Both the position numbers and the translations under genes were made by a program. DNA of 64,000 nt from NCBI RefSeq assembly GCF_021440195.1, contig NZ_JAJTSZ010000009.1, forward strand, positions 124,001 to 188,000, written 5' to 3'. Positions within the stretch are counted from its first letter, which is position 1; the number at the start of each line of letters is the position of its first letter. The notes beneath the pieces were generated by a model. It saw only the letters and a program-made list of their open reading frames with translations. It was not told the DNA's origin and ran no database searches. Positions 9,110 to 17,800 of the stretch are shown here, in pieces. This DNA is from Dyadobacter sp. CY356 (GTDB lineage: Bacteria; Bacteroidota; Bacteroidia; Cytophagales; Spirosomataceae).

Positions 9110-9155
9110 ACGGTTTTTTTAACCTGTCCTACGGTAAAAAAAACCGTCGGACGGG
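9110..9155 (+). promoter_or_regulatory. Overlapping alternative hairpins in the ispF leader
   Basis: ACGGTTTTTTT (9110-9120) can pair with AAAAAAAACCGT (9136-9147). CCTGTCCTACGG (9123-9134) can instead pair, with two mismatches, with the stretch ending at 9155. Both use the CCGT at 9144-9147, so the two folds exclude each other. Whether they regulate ispF is unknown. Confidence 0.35.
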
Positions 9156-9215
9156 GGTTGTCTTTCCCAAATTCAATCACCAACTTGCGCTTACTATTTA
9201 TTAATCAAATTTCAC

Positions 9216-9704
9216 ATGTTTCCTTTTCGGATTGGACAAGGTTATGATGTTCATCAATTAGTTGCAGACCGCCCGTTCTGGCTTGGCGGCATTTTAATTC
9301 CACACACGCATGGCGCCAAAGGTCATTCAGACGCAGACGTTGTTTGTCATGTACTTTGCGATGCGCTTTTAGGCGCAGCCAATATGCGTAATATCGGCTT
9401 TCATTTTTCAGATACAGATCCACAATGGAAAGGTGTCGACAGCAAAGTTTTGCTATCAAAAGTTTTGGAAATGATTCGTGAAAAAGGTTTTGAAGTTGGG
9501 AATGTCGATGTTACCATCATCCTACAAAGGCCAAAATTAAATCCACATATTCCCGAAATGAAAACCTGTCTTGCACAAGTCATGAATGTTTCGGAAGAAG
9601 ATATTTCTATTAAAGCAACAACATCCGAACATTTGGGATTTGTAGGAAGAGAGGAAGGAATTGCCGCCCATTGTGTTGCCTTAATTTATAAACCGGAAAA
9701 GTGA
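9216..9704 (+). CDS. ispF: 2-C-methyl-D-erythritol 2,4-cyclodiphosphate synthase
   Basis: 162 residues, full length for IspF. It cyclises CDP-methylerythritol 2-phosphate to the 2,4-cyclodiphosphate in the non-mevalonate isoprenoid pathway, as a cytoplasmic trimer. Zinc ligands Asp11 and His13 (GYDVH) and His45 (HSDADVVCH) fit the family spacing, and the C-terminal KATTSEHLGFVGREEGI signature is complete. No other pathway gene is adjacent. The leader can form two competing hairpins. The start at 9216 gives the standard N-terminus. Confidence 0.97.
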   Translation: MFPFRIGQGYDVHQLVADRPFWLGGILIPHTHGAKGHSDADVVCHVLCDALLGAANMRNIGFHFSDTDPQWKGVDSKVLLSKVLEMIREKGFEVGNVDVTIILQRPKLNPHIPEMKTCLAQVMNVSEEDISIKATTSEHLGFVGREEGIAAHCVALIYKPEK

Positions 9705-9727
9705 ACAGTTTTTCTTCCTTTTAAATA

Positions 9728-10888
9728 ATGCTCAAACCCATCCCTATGAAATTAATCAGACCTTTACTTTTCTCTTTATCCTTCGCTTTTACTTTTGGAG
9801 CTTTTTTAGAAAAAGCAAAAGCACAGAACGCGATAGAACCGCTTGGTTTTGAGGAATATGATCCTGTTTCGACTTTAAAAGTTGAAGAGCATAAACTCAG
9901 GCGCGCCAAATTTCCTTTCATTGATGTGCATAACCACCAATATCAAATGCCAACCCAGGATCTGAAATTCCTGGTTTCTCAGATGGATAGTCTGAATATG
10001 GGTATTATGATAAATCTGAGCGGTCGCGGATGGAGCGACAGCTGGGAGGAGGGAACTGCAACCTTGAAAGGGTCCCTGGAAAATGCGGCTAAAAATGCTC
10101 CTAAACGAATTGGCATATTCACCAATCTTCAATTTAAAGGTTTTGGAGAAAAAGACTGGACCGAAAGGGCTGTCAAACAATTGGAAGCGGATGTGAAAAT
10201 GGGTGCCAAAGGTTTGAAAATTTATAAAAGTTTAGGTTTTAACGGTATAAAAGATGACAAGGGAAACCGTGTGGCTGTGAGTGATCCACGCCTTGATCCG
10301 GTTTGGAAAAAATGTGGCGAATTGAAAATTCCTGTACTGATTCATACTGCCGATGTACCATCCTTCTGGGATCCGATGGATCGTTACAATGAACGCTGGC
10401 TGGAATTAAAAACACATCCAGGGCGCCGCCGCGGCCCGAATGATCCGGTACCTTTTGATTCGCTAATTGCTGAACAGCACAAGATTTTCAGAGATAATCC
10501 AAAAACAACTTTCATCAACGCTCACATGGGCTGGTATCCTAACAATCTGAAAAAACTGGATAGTCTGATGATTGTTTTTCCAAATATGTATGTTGAAATC
10601 GGAGCCGTAATTGCCGAACTGGGACGCCAGCCAAGAGCCGCAAAGAAATTCTTTGACAAATGGCAAGACAGAGTTTTATTCGGAAAAGACAGTTGGGTTC
10701 CCTCCGAATACAGTACCTATTTCAGAGTGCTGGAAACAGAAGACGAATATTTTCCATACCACAAAAAATACCACGCCTTCTGGCGCATGTACGGCATGGG
10801 ACTTTCTGATGAAGTTTTGAAAAAACTATATTACAAAAACGCACTAACAATCATCCCGGGCCTGGACAAATCCCAATTCCCTAAGTGA
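9728..10888 (+). CDS. Amidohydrolase_2-family metal-dependent hydrolase, exported
   Basis: 386 residues. A signal peptide is present whether translation starts at 9728 or at the in-frame ATG 9746 (MKLIRPLLF...), ending near KAKAQ. The body is a TIM-barrel amidohydrolase of the PF04909 type: metal site DVHNHQY near residue 65, LIHTAD near 205, a helix with NAHMGW near 260, and the late Asp in LFGKDSW. These enzymes hydrolyse or decarboxylate small carboxylic or aromatic substrates; here it is secreted, probably periplasmic. The substrate is unknown. It follows ispF by 23 bp, which may be chance. Confidence 0.85.
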   Translation: MLKPIPMKLIRPLLFSLSFAFTFGAFLEKAKAQNAIEPLGFEEYDPVSTLKVEEHKLRRAKFPFIDVHNHQYQMPTQDLKFLVSQMDSLNMGIMINLSGRGWSDSWEEGTATLKGSLENAAKNAPKRIGIFTNLQFKGFGEKDWTERAVKQLEADVKMGAKGLKIYKSLGFNGIKDDKGNRVAVSDPRLDPVWKKCGELKIPVLIHTADVPSFWDPMDRYNERWLELKTHPGRRRGPNDPVPFDSLIAEQHKIFRDNPKTTFINAHMGWYPNNLKKLDSLMIVFPNMYVEIGAVIAELGRQPRAAKKFFDKWQDRVLFGKDSWVPSEYSTYFRVLETEDEYFPYHKKYHAFWRMYGMGLSDEVLKKLYYKNALTIIPGLDKSQFPK

Positions 10889-10947
10889 GTTGAAAGTGGA
10901 GAGCTGAAAGTGCTGCATTTTCAACTTTCATCCCTCCACTTTCAACT
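10888..10947. terminator. Hairpin between convergent genes
   Basis: A 13-bp perfect inverted repeat (10888-10900 with 10935-10947, arm AGTTGAAAGTGGA) closes the 3' ends of both flanking genes and overlaps the stop codon of each. The loop holds further GAAAGTG/CACTTTC-like repeats. It probably works as a bidirectional stop and may belong to a repeat family. Confidence 0.6.
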
Positions 10948-12064
10948 ATTTATATGCTTTCGCCTCTTTAATAATCGATTTATATTCCGCTTTTTCCAGC
11001 GCTTTTTTATAATATTCTTTCGCTTTGTTCTTATCCCCGGCCCTGTTTGCAATACGAGCCAAACCGGCGTATGCCATGGCGTAATACTCACGGGTATACT
11101 GGTCGTCGTGCGGCGTGCGAAGTGCAGTCAGATATGATCTTTGTGCCGCGCTGTCATTTTTTGTACTCTTTTCAAAGATGATACCCTGAAAAGTGTTGTA
11201 TGCAATTGGATAAAATCCTTTGTTATTGGCTTTCAGTTTTTCCATTCCTTTCCCCGCCTCATCATAATGGCCTGTTAGAAGTAATGCTTCGGTATTCACC
11301 ATATTAAAAATATGGTTTTCGGGATACCAGCTGGCCAGTTTCTGTGTGTAAGTCAGCGCCTTTGGAAAGTTCGATTGATGTTCCAGATAAATATGCGAAA
11401 GATAAAAACAGGCTTCGGCTCTGGTAATAACGCCCTGGCGTGTGGCAATATCGATTTGTTTCAAACCCAATGCTTTGTCTCCGTTTTTGAAAAAAATCAT
11501 TAAAGGTTTAACAATACCGTGATCCTCCGGATAATATTCAACATAATAATTATACATGCCGGAAGTGAAATAAAATTCCGGATTTCTTTCTGTCAGTTTC
11601 AATCCTGTAATCAGCGCATTGTACGCCTTCTTGGCCTCCCCTGCCGCACTCATTAATTCACCATTATAATTGTACATCATGGCAATGTAACCTCTGGCAA
11701 CAATGGTATAAAAAACCGCTTCCGGATCCTTACTATCCTTGCCATATTTTTTATTAATCGCTTCAAGACACTGATTTAACTTGCTGACATACTCCTTCGA
11801 TTTTGTGGGATTATCTTTAATAGGGAGATATTTCCAATACATTACAAAAGAATCCAGAATGTATGAAACAGGATGATTAGGATATTTTTTCTCAACCTGA
11901 TTTAATATTGCATCGGCTTCGGCATATTCGTAATTGTAGATATGATCAAGACCTTTTTGAACCAGTTTGAGCGTGACAGGATCACTTAGTAATTGCGCCT
12001 TTGATGGCTTGGGAGTTAGAAGGAATAAGACAAATAAAAAACAAAACTGCAATGTAAATTTCAT
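10946..12064 (-). CDS. Exported TPR-repeat protein
   Basis: The frame opens at 12115, but the ATG at 12064 (MKFTLQFCFLFVLFLL) starts a signal peptide ending near PSKAQ, giving 372 residues. The mature part is helical with tetratricopeptide-type pairs, for example GLDHIYNYEYAEADAILNQ near 38-57 and the C-terminal AGLARIANRAGDKNKAKEYY. No enzyme motif is seen. TPR proteins of this kind serve as periplasmic scaffolds. The partner is unknown. It is divergent from the M16 peptidase gene at 12212 and convergent with the amidohydrolase. Confidence 0.8.
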   Translation of the reverse strand: MKFTLQFCFLFVLFLLTPKPSKAQLLSDPVTLKLVQKGLDHIYNYEYAEADAILNQVEKKYPNHPVSYILDSFVMYWKYLPIKDNPTKSKEYVSKLNQCLEAINKKYGKDSKDPEAVFYTIVARGYIAMMYNYNGELMSAAGEAKKAYNALITGLKLTERNPEFYFTSGMYNYYVEYYPEDHGIVKPLMIFFKNGDKALGLKQIDIATRQGVITRAEACFYLSHIYLEHQSNFPKALTYTQKLASWYPENHIFNMVNTEALLLTGHYDEAGKGMEKLKANNKGFYPIAYNTFQGIIFEKSTKNDSAAQRSYLTALRTPHDDQYTREYYAMAYAGLARIANRAGDKNKAKEYYKKALEKAEYKSIIKEAKAYK

Positions 12065-12211
12065 GACTATCAAGTATATCGGTATAAATGGTTTGGTGGA
12101 ATCCCACCTGAGCATTAGCTTTGTTCATAACCACAAAACCTGCGTACGGGTTTCTCCATTTATTTTTATTTTGGAAAGAACTCTGCCGTTAACACTAATT
12201 GACCTGATTTT

Positions 12212-13456
12212 ATGATTCGATACGAGCACTTTACGCTGGACAATGGTCTGAAAATATATGTTCATGAAGATTTCTCGACCCCGATGGCGGCGGTCAATAT
12301 TTTATACAATGTAGGCTCCCGGGACGAAGATGAAGAACGTACAGGATTCGCGCATCTTTTTGAGCATCTGATGTTTGGAGGTTCTAAAAACATTCCAAAT
12401 TACGATATCCCGGTGCAAACCGTCGGCGGTGAAAATAATGCTTTTACTTCTCCCGACGTTACCAATTATTACATCACTTTACCAGCCGATAATGTTGAAA
12501 CTGCATTCTGGCTGGAATCTGACCGGATGATGAGTTTGTCCTTCGACCCGAATGTGCTGGAAGTGCAGAGAAAGGTTGTCATTGAGGAATTCAAGCAGCG
12601 CTATCTGAACCAGCCTTACGGTGATATGTGGTTAAAATTGCGTCCGCTGGCTTATCAGAAACATCCATACCGCTGGGCAACGATCGGAAAAGATATTGAG
12701 CATATTGAGCGCGCTACGATGGAAGATGTTCAGGCGTTTTTCTGGCGTTTTTATCGTCCAAATAATGCCGTTATGGTGGTAGCCGGTGCTGTGAAACTGG
12801 AACAAATTAAACAATTGGCTAAAAAATGGTTTGAAGGCATTCCCGCCGGTGCTCCTTATGTCAGGAATCTGGAAAAGGAACCGAAGCAAAATGAAGCGCG
12901 CCATCTGGAAACTTCTGCGTCAGTTCCTTTGAATTCTTTAATCAAAGTTTTCCATATGCCGGGTCGGTATGAGGACAATTTTTATGCTTCGGATTTATTG
13001 AGTGATATTTTAGGACGAGGAAAGTCTTCCCGCTTGTATAGTGCACTATTGAAGGACAAAAATCTGTTCAACAGTATCAGCGCAAGTACTACTTCTTCTC
13101 TTGATCCGGGATTACTTTTGATCAAAGGAAACCTGAATCCGGGTGTAACTTTGGAAGAAGCGGATGAGGCGGTAAAAGAATTACTGCAAGAGATCGTTGC
13201 TACGGGCGCGACGGATGAAGAAGTAACAAAAGTGAAAAACCAGACCGAAGCGACTTTGGCGTTTTCAGAAGTAGAACTTTTGAACCGTGCAATGAACCTT
13301 GCTTTTGCTGCCAATGCCGGAAATGTGGATTGGGCAAATGAAGATGCCGAAATTATCAGAAACATGAAATCGGAAGATTTGCACGAAGCTGCCAGGAACA
13401 TTTTGAGACCGGAAAATGGTTCAACACTTTATTACAGAGCAGAAGAAAGTGTTTAG
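12212..13456 (+). CDS. M16 family zinc peptidase
   Basis: 414 residues, typical of the one-unit M16B peptidases (mitochondrial-processing-peptidase-like). The inverted zinc motif H-x2-E-H is intact (His48, Glu51, His52), with the third ligand in the VVIEEFKQR helix about 75 residues later. The second half is the inactive-type domain. No signal peptide is visible, so it is probably cytoplasmic. The enzyme degrades peptides in a closed chamber. A second M16 gene lies at 15290 on the other strand, 1.8 kb away; the two share the fold but differ in sequence. A strong terminator follows. Confidence 0.92.
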   Translation: MIRYEHFTLDNGLKIYVHEDFSTPMAAVNILYNVGSRDEDEERTGFAHLFEHLMFGGSKNIPNYDIPVQTVGGENNAFTSPDVTNYYITLPADNVETAFWLESDRMMSLSFDPNVLEVQRKVVIEEFKQRYLNQPYGDMWLKLRPLAYQKHPYRWATIGKDIEHIERATMEDVQAFFWRFYRPNNAVMVVAGAVKLEQIKQLAKKWFEGIPAGAPYVRNLEKEPKQNEARHLETSASVPLNSLIKVFHMPGRYEDNFYASDLLSDILGRGKSSRLYSALLKDKNLFNSISASTTSSLDPGLLLIKGNLNPGVTLEEADEAVKELLQEIVATGATDEEVTKVKNQTEATLAFSEVELLNRAMNLAFAANAGNVDWANEDAEIIRNMKSEDLHEAARNILRPENGSTLYYRAEESV

Positions 13457-13476
13457 TTTATAAAATATTTCATAAC

Positions 13477-13525
13477 AAAAGAGATTGGGAAAAGACGAAT
13501 ATCTTAACCCAATCTCTTTTCATTT
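13477..13525 (+). terminator. Intrinsic terminator after the M16 peptidase gene
   Basis: A perfect 13-bp stem: AAAAGAGATTGGG at 13477-13489 and its complement at 13508-13520, followed by CATTTT. Confidence 0.85.
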
Positions 13526-13540
13526 TACTATAAAAATACA

Positions 13541-13861
13541 ATGTCAATACCTGAAATTTATTTACAAACCGCCTGGGGCGATTCCATCGACGACGTAGAC
13601 ATGGAAGACATTCACGATGTGATCGAAGAAACACTTGAAATGGATGACGAAAATGGCCGTTTCTGGGTTGGAATATTTGTTGGCGATAACGAGGTCGTTC
13701 TGGAAAGTCGTAAGAATATGACAGTTCTGGGCATCTTCAATGAAAGCGAAGAAGAAGAGATTGAAGCGCAGTTTGACAGCTGGGAAGAGATAGAAGATTT
13801 ATATAAATTGTTTCTGACCAAAGATTTTGTTCAGGTGGCTTCTATAATGAAGAAGAAGTAA
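13541..13861 (+). CDS. Small acidic protein, unknown
   Basis: 106 residues, strongly acidic (many Asp/Glu, for example DDVDMEDIHDVIEETLEMDDENG), with short beta-type stretches (RFWVGIFVGDNEVVLES) and a basic MKKK end. No signal peptide or membrane segment, so cytoplasmic. No family is recognised. It starts shortly after a terminator and thus has its own promoter; the 56-bp-period hairpin array begins just after its stop. Confidence 0.7.
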   Translation: MSIPEIYLQTAWGDSIDDVDMEDIHDVIEETLEMDDENGRFWVGIFVGDNEVVLESRKNMTVLGIFNESEEEEIEAQFDSWEEIEDLYKLFLTKDFVQVASIMKKK

Positions 13862-14170
13862 TACATTATTTCTCAATAATATTACGGTGCTCTGCACCTT
13901 AGAATGATATAGTGACTATTTCCACTTGCTACAAATATGGCGGTGCTCTGCACCTTTCTGTGATAAAGTAACCATTTTCCCTTGCTACAAATATGGCGGT
14001 GCTTTGCACCTTACTGTGATAAAAGGGTTATCTCTTTTCTAATTATTCGGTATTCTGCATGTTGATTATAAAGGGTGCAGAGCACCGAAATATTTGTAGC
14101 TGTATCAAAATTATGGCAACAGGTAAGGTACAGCGTACCGTAATAGTTTGTATCAACCAGATAAAATAAA
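13862..14170. repeat. Array of GGTGC-NNN-GCACC hairpins with 56-bp period
   Basis: Three direct copies of GGTGC-TCT/TTT-GCACC start at 13886, 13942 and 13998, exactly 56 bp apart; the second and third are preceded by CTACAAATATGGC. An inverted copy (GGTGC-AGA-GCACC) lies at 14074-14086 with the inverted flank, and a variant GGTAC-AGC-GTACC at 14127-14139 keeps the stem through a paired change. A decayed copy sits near 14049. It fills the whole gap between two convergent genes. A single copy occurs at 60373-60431. Confidence 0.85.
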
Positions 14171-15097
14171 TTAGTGAAAGTAAACATTCACCTCCGGGTG
14201 CATTGTGTAAAATCTAAACTCCTTTCCATCATTCACCATAAATCCACTCGATTTATTTCCTTTCAAAATCGGATTTTTTTCATACTTTTTCCAATGGATC
14301 AAATCTTTTGAAACGGCAACATTTGTTGTCCATTCATGCCAGTCTTTGAAAGCTGAGGCGTGATAATAAGCGTAATATAATCCCTTGTATCTGATAATCT
14401 GGTTGAAAGCCACTGCAAATTTATCATAGACCTCCGGCCCGGAAGTTAGTACCGGCTCGTCCTGCACGTTCGTCCAGGCTTTCAAATCTTTTGAAGTAGC
14501 CAGCCAGACATCCGAATCATTTCTTTCATAGAACAAATACCAGGTATCACCGTCTTTCCAAACCACTGGCGTTCCAAAAGGACCTTTTGATATCGGAATT
14601 CCATTTTTTTGTCGAATATCCAATGCGCCTTTCTCTTCCCAATTAATTTTATCTTTTGAAATAAGCAGTCTTGCGATATCATCCTTACTTTCAGCAAACA
14701 TGTAATAAGTCCCGGCAGATTTCAGCACAAACATATCCTCCACCCAGGTTTTTTTGTGAATCGGATTGTCAGGAAAACGCGTCCATTTTAAACCATCCGG
14801 GGATGTTGCCAGCCCGAGATATTTCATTTCTTTCCCCGTTTTTTTGGTATACCCGCAATACCACATGTAATAAGTTTTATCCTCTTTCAAAATAAAACCC
14901 CTTTCCCGGATCTGCTCATCCCAGGCCGTGGAGTCTCCTGTTGCTTTGAAAACAGGATTGCCATCGTAAGGTTTAAAATCTACGATTTCAGAAGGAAATT
15001 CAGAGGTTTGTATCTTTTTTCTTCTTTCAGATTTATCCCGCACATTCCACCCAACCAGTATAAAACCTGCCAAAACCAGAAAAATGTATCTCTTCAT
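14171..15097 (-). CDS. Glycoside-hydrolase-like five-bladed beta-propeller protein, exported
   Basis: 308 residues with an N-terminal signal or anchor segment (MKRYIFLVLAGFILVGWNV). The body has repeated blade motifs typical of the GH32/43/62/68/130 fold: NPVF, YYMWYCGYT, YLGLATSPDGLKWTRF, YYMFAES, WYLFYERNDSDVWLATSKDLKAW and NVAVSKDLIHW. Such proteins act on plant or microbial glycans; the exact family and substrate are not clear, and the acidic catalytic trio cannot be fixed without alignment. It stands between the hairpin array and the terminator of the next minus-strand gene, so it is probably transcribed alone. Confidence 0.8.
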   Translation of the reverse strand: MKRYIFLVLAGFILVGWNVRDKSERRKKIQTSEFPSEIVDFKPYDGNPVFKATGDSTAWDEQIRERGFILKEDKTYYMWYCGYTKKTGKEMKYLGLATSPDGLKWTRFPDNPIHKKTWVEDMFVLKSAGTYYMFAESKDDIARLLISKDKINWEEKGALDIRQKNGIPISKGPFGTPVVWKDGDTWYLFYERNDSDVWLATSKDLKAWTNVQDEPVLTSGPEVYDKFAVAFNQIIRYKGLYYAYYHASAFKDWHEWTTNVAVSKDLIHWKKYEKNPILKGNKSSGFMVNDGKEFRFYTMHPEVNVYFH

Positions 15098-15230
15098 TGT
15101 TACAGAGCCTGTTAATTTTACTTTTTTGTTTGATCAGATAAAAAGCATCGTATAATTACGCTTCACCTACTAAATCAGGCTATCAACTTTTCTATTTAGA
15201 ATTTGCCAAATCATCAACCGTTAAAAAAAT

Positions 15231-15266
15231 AAAAGCAGTTATCCGCCAATGCGAATAACTGCTTTT
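15231..15266 (-). terminator. Intrinsic terminator of the minus-strand M16 gene
   Basis: Arms AAAAGCAGTTAT (15231-15242) and ATAACTGCTTTT (15255-15266) pair perfectly; on the minus strand the stem is followed by a T-rich run. Confidence 0.85.
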
Positions 15267-15289
15267 TATACTGGTATTTAAAAAACGGA

Positions 15290-16579
15290 TTACTCAGGAA
15301 TAAAAGTCAGATAACTAAAATTCTCAGGGTTGAACATATCCTGCGCAATGGTCTGCAACTGTTCAGAGGTAATCTCCTGAATTTCCGAGAAAATCTCCGG
15401 CAGAGAATCCACGCGGCCAGTATCCAGCAAGCTCTTTGCCATCATCAGCATAAAGCTCATATTACTTTCCTCAGACATGGCCAGTTGTCCCATCAGCTGC
15501 ACTTTTGTCTGGTGCAATTGCAAAGTGGATAGGGGAATTTCCCGGATTCTTTTGAATTCTTTATTAATCAATGAAATACTTCTCGCCAGTTGTTTTTGTT
15601 CTGTTCCAAAGAAAACACCAAAAAAACCTGTGTCCAGATAAGGTGTATAATTTGCTTCAATCGAATAAACAAAACCATATTTTTCACGTAGCGACAGGTT
15701 GAAACGGGAGTTCATTCCCGGTCCGCCCAACAAATTTACCAGCATGAAGAATGGCAGACGCCTGTCATCCGCAAGTGCATAAGCAGGTTGGCCCATTGCA
15801 CACTGTGCTTGTGTAATCTGACGCTCTTTCTCCTGAATTATTGGTGAATAACTTTCGGGAGCCTGTCGAACTCTTGTCGTTTTTTTGAAAGGCACATTTC
15901 CCAGATATTTCTCAGCCACCTTCACCACTTTTGAAAAAGGCAAACGGCTGACGGAGGAAATTACGATCTGTTCGGTATCCAGATTTTCGTTGATAAACTG
16001 AAAAAGCTCTTCTCTTCCGAAGGAATTAACGGTATCCGGCGTGCCCAGGATATTATTTCCCAACGCGTGATCTGCAAAAATCAGCTGATCAAAATCATCC
16101 TGAATTGCATCTTCGGGAGAGTCGTTATACATCGACATTTCCTCGATGATCACATTTCTTTCACGCTCAATCTGCTTATCGGGGAAAATGGAATGGAACG
16201 CGATATCCGCTAACAAGTCAACTGCCTTGTCAAAATGATCATCCAGAACGGATGCATGGAAACAGATTTTTTCTTTCGTTGTGTAGGCATTCAATTCCCC
16301 GCCTACATTTTCAAGACGGTTTATGATATGGTATGAACTGCGTTTTTCAGTCCCTTTGAAAGCCATATGCTCCCAAAAATGAGCCAGTCCCTGCTGATGC
16401 GGCTGTTCATCCCGACTTCCAATATCAAGCATAATCCCGACATGCGCAATCTGCGTGTAGGGAACCTGTTTGTGTGCTATACGAATTCCATTAGCTAAGG
16501 TGTGTAACTTATATTCTTCTGTTGACGCTAGTGAGGGAGTTTCGGTATTCGCACGTTTATGCATATTATTTCTCTTCAT
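15290..16579 (-). CDS. M16 family zinc peptidase
   Basis: 429 residues with an intact H-x2-E-H motif (His67, Glu70, His71 in GLAHFWEHMAF) and the third ligand in VIIEEMSMY. The C-terminal half includes the family RFNLSLREKYGFVYSI segment. Soluble, no signal peptide. The same broad function as the peptidase at 12212 (oligopeptide processing), but it is of the shorter-loop type. Transcribed alone, ending in a clear terminator at 15231-15266. Confidence 0.92.
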   Translation of the reverse strand: MKRNNMHKRANTETPSLASTEEYKLHTLANGIRIAHKQVPYTQIAHVGIMLDIGSRDEQPHQQGLAHFWEHMAFKGTEKRSSYHIINRLENVGGELNAYTTKEKICFHASVLDDHFDKAVDLLADIAFHSIFPDKQIERERNVIIEEMSMYNDSPEDAIQDDFDQLIFADHALGNNILGTPDTVNSFGREELFQFINENLDTEQIVISSVSRLPFSKVVKVAEKYLGNVPFKKTTRVRQAPESYSPIIQEKERQITQAQCAMGQPAYALADDRRLPFFMLVNLLGGPGMNSRFNLSLREKYGFVYSIEANYTPYLDTGFFGVFFGTEQKQLARSISLINKEFKRIREIPLSTLQLHQTKVQLMGQLAMSEESNMSFMLMMAKSLLDTGRVDSLPEIFSEIQEITSEQLQTIAQDMFNPENFSYLTFIPE

Positions 16580-16764
16580 TCCTTATGAACACAAATTACC
16601 TGTCAATAATTTTCGGTACTATCTACAAAATTACGGACTTTTGTTTGAAAGAAAGTTTTTTACTGGCTTTCGGCTGTCAGCTACGAGCCAATGGCGATGC
16701 AACAATTTGTATATCAATTGGTTATTGAAATCTGTATTGATATTTATTTTCTAAAATTTATAAA

Positions 16765-17760
16765 ATGATTCCAAAGCGAATTCTTGTTATTCAAACCGCA
16801 TTTATAGGCGACGTAATCCTGGCAACTTCGTTATTGGAAAATTTACATCAGGGCTTCCCGGATGCGCAGATTGATTTTTTGGTTAGAAAAGGAAATGAAA
16901 GTCTGTTTGATAATCATCCGTATTTATCCAATGTTTTGATATGGAAAAAGAAAGAAGGCAAGTTCAAAAGTCTCTTTCAACTGTTAAAACAAATCAGAAA
17001 AACAGAATATGACTGGGTGATTAACCTGCAAAGATTTGGCAGTACCGGAATTCTGACCGGTTTTTCAAAAGCTGCAAAACGCTCCGGATTCGATAAAAAC
17101 CCATTCTCCTTTCTCTTCACGGATAAATTTCCGCATCAAATTGAAAACGGTATTCATGAGATAACGCGCAATAATGCTTTAATCAGAAATGAAGTGTCAG
17201 GAGCAATTTCCAAACCTAAACTTTATCCGTCCAATGCTGATCTTGATTTTGTAAAACCATATCAATCCAAACCATACATCTGCACTGCGCCGGCTTCTGT
17301 CTGGTTTACAAAACAATATACAGAAGAAGGATGGGTTCGCTTGATTAATAAGATTGATGGCCAATACAAGATTTATTTATTAGGCGGACCGGGAGATAAT
17401 GAATTGGCAGAAAAAATTCAAAGCCAGATTATTTCAAAAGAAAAAGTTCAGAATCTTTGCGGCAAACTCACTTTTCTGCAATCGGCGGCACTGATGAAAA
17501 GTTCGGTTATGAACTTTGTTAATGACTCTGCTCCGATGCATATCAGTTCTGCTGTGAACGCTTCGGTTACCGCTGTTTATTGTTCAACCGTTCCGGAATT
17601 TGGATTTGGACCATTGTCTGATGATTCTCACATTGTTGAAGTTTTAGAAAAACTCGCCTGTCGCCCTTGCGGACTTCACGGCCATAAAGCCTGTCCGGAA
17701 GGTCATTTCAAATGTGCGGTTGATATAAAAACAGAACAGTTTCTTGAAGTGCTGCCTTAG
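16765..17760 (+). CDS. Glycosyltransferase family 9 (heptosyltransferase-like)
   Basis: 331 residues, two Rossmann-like domains of the GT-B fold. The N-terminus has the family block ILVIQTAFIGDVILATSLL; the donor site lies in the C-terminal part (LLGGPGDNE, then VNDSAPMHISSAV). GT9 enzymes add heptose or a related sugar to the lipopolysaccharide core from an ADP- or NDP-sugar, at the cytoplasmic face of the inner membrane. The C-terminal CRPCGLHGHKACPEGHFKC segment, Cys-rich, is common in this family. No other lipopolysaccharide gene is adjacent. Confidence 0.88.
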   Translation: MIPKRILVIQTAFIGDVILATSLLENLHQGFPDAQIDFLVRKGNESLFDNHPYLSNVLIWKKKEGKFKSLFQLLKQIRKTEYDWVINLQRFGSTGILTGFSKAAKRSGFDKNPFSFLFTDKFPHQIENGIHEITRNNALIRNEVSGAISKPKLYPSNADLDFVKPYQSKPYICTAPASVWFTKQYTEEGWVRLINKIDGQYKIYLLGGPGDNELAEKIQSQIISKEKVQNLCGKLTFLQSAALMKSSVMNFVNDSAPMHISSAVNASVTAVYCSTVPEFGFGPLSDDSHIVEVLEKLACRPCGLHGHKACPEGHFKCAVDIKTEQFLEVLP

Positions 17761-17800
17761 CAGGTTCAAGAAACTGTTTAAATTTTATCATCCCAAAAAT

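Noticed and set aside
10910-11137. 75-codon frame on the plus strand at the 3' end of the TPR gene
   Set aside because: Overlaps the opposite-strand TPR gene and begins in a hairpin; composition is not protein-like.
13886-14139. CRISPR array with 56-bp period
   Set aside because: Only three direct copies, the conserved part is a short hairpin with long partly conserved flanks, one copy is inverted, and no cas genes are present.
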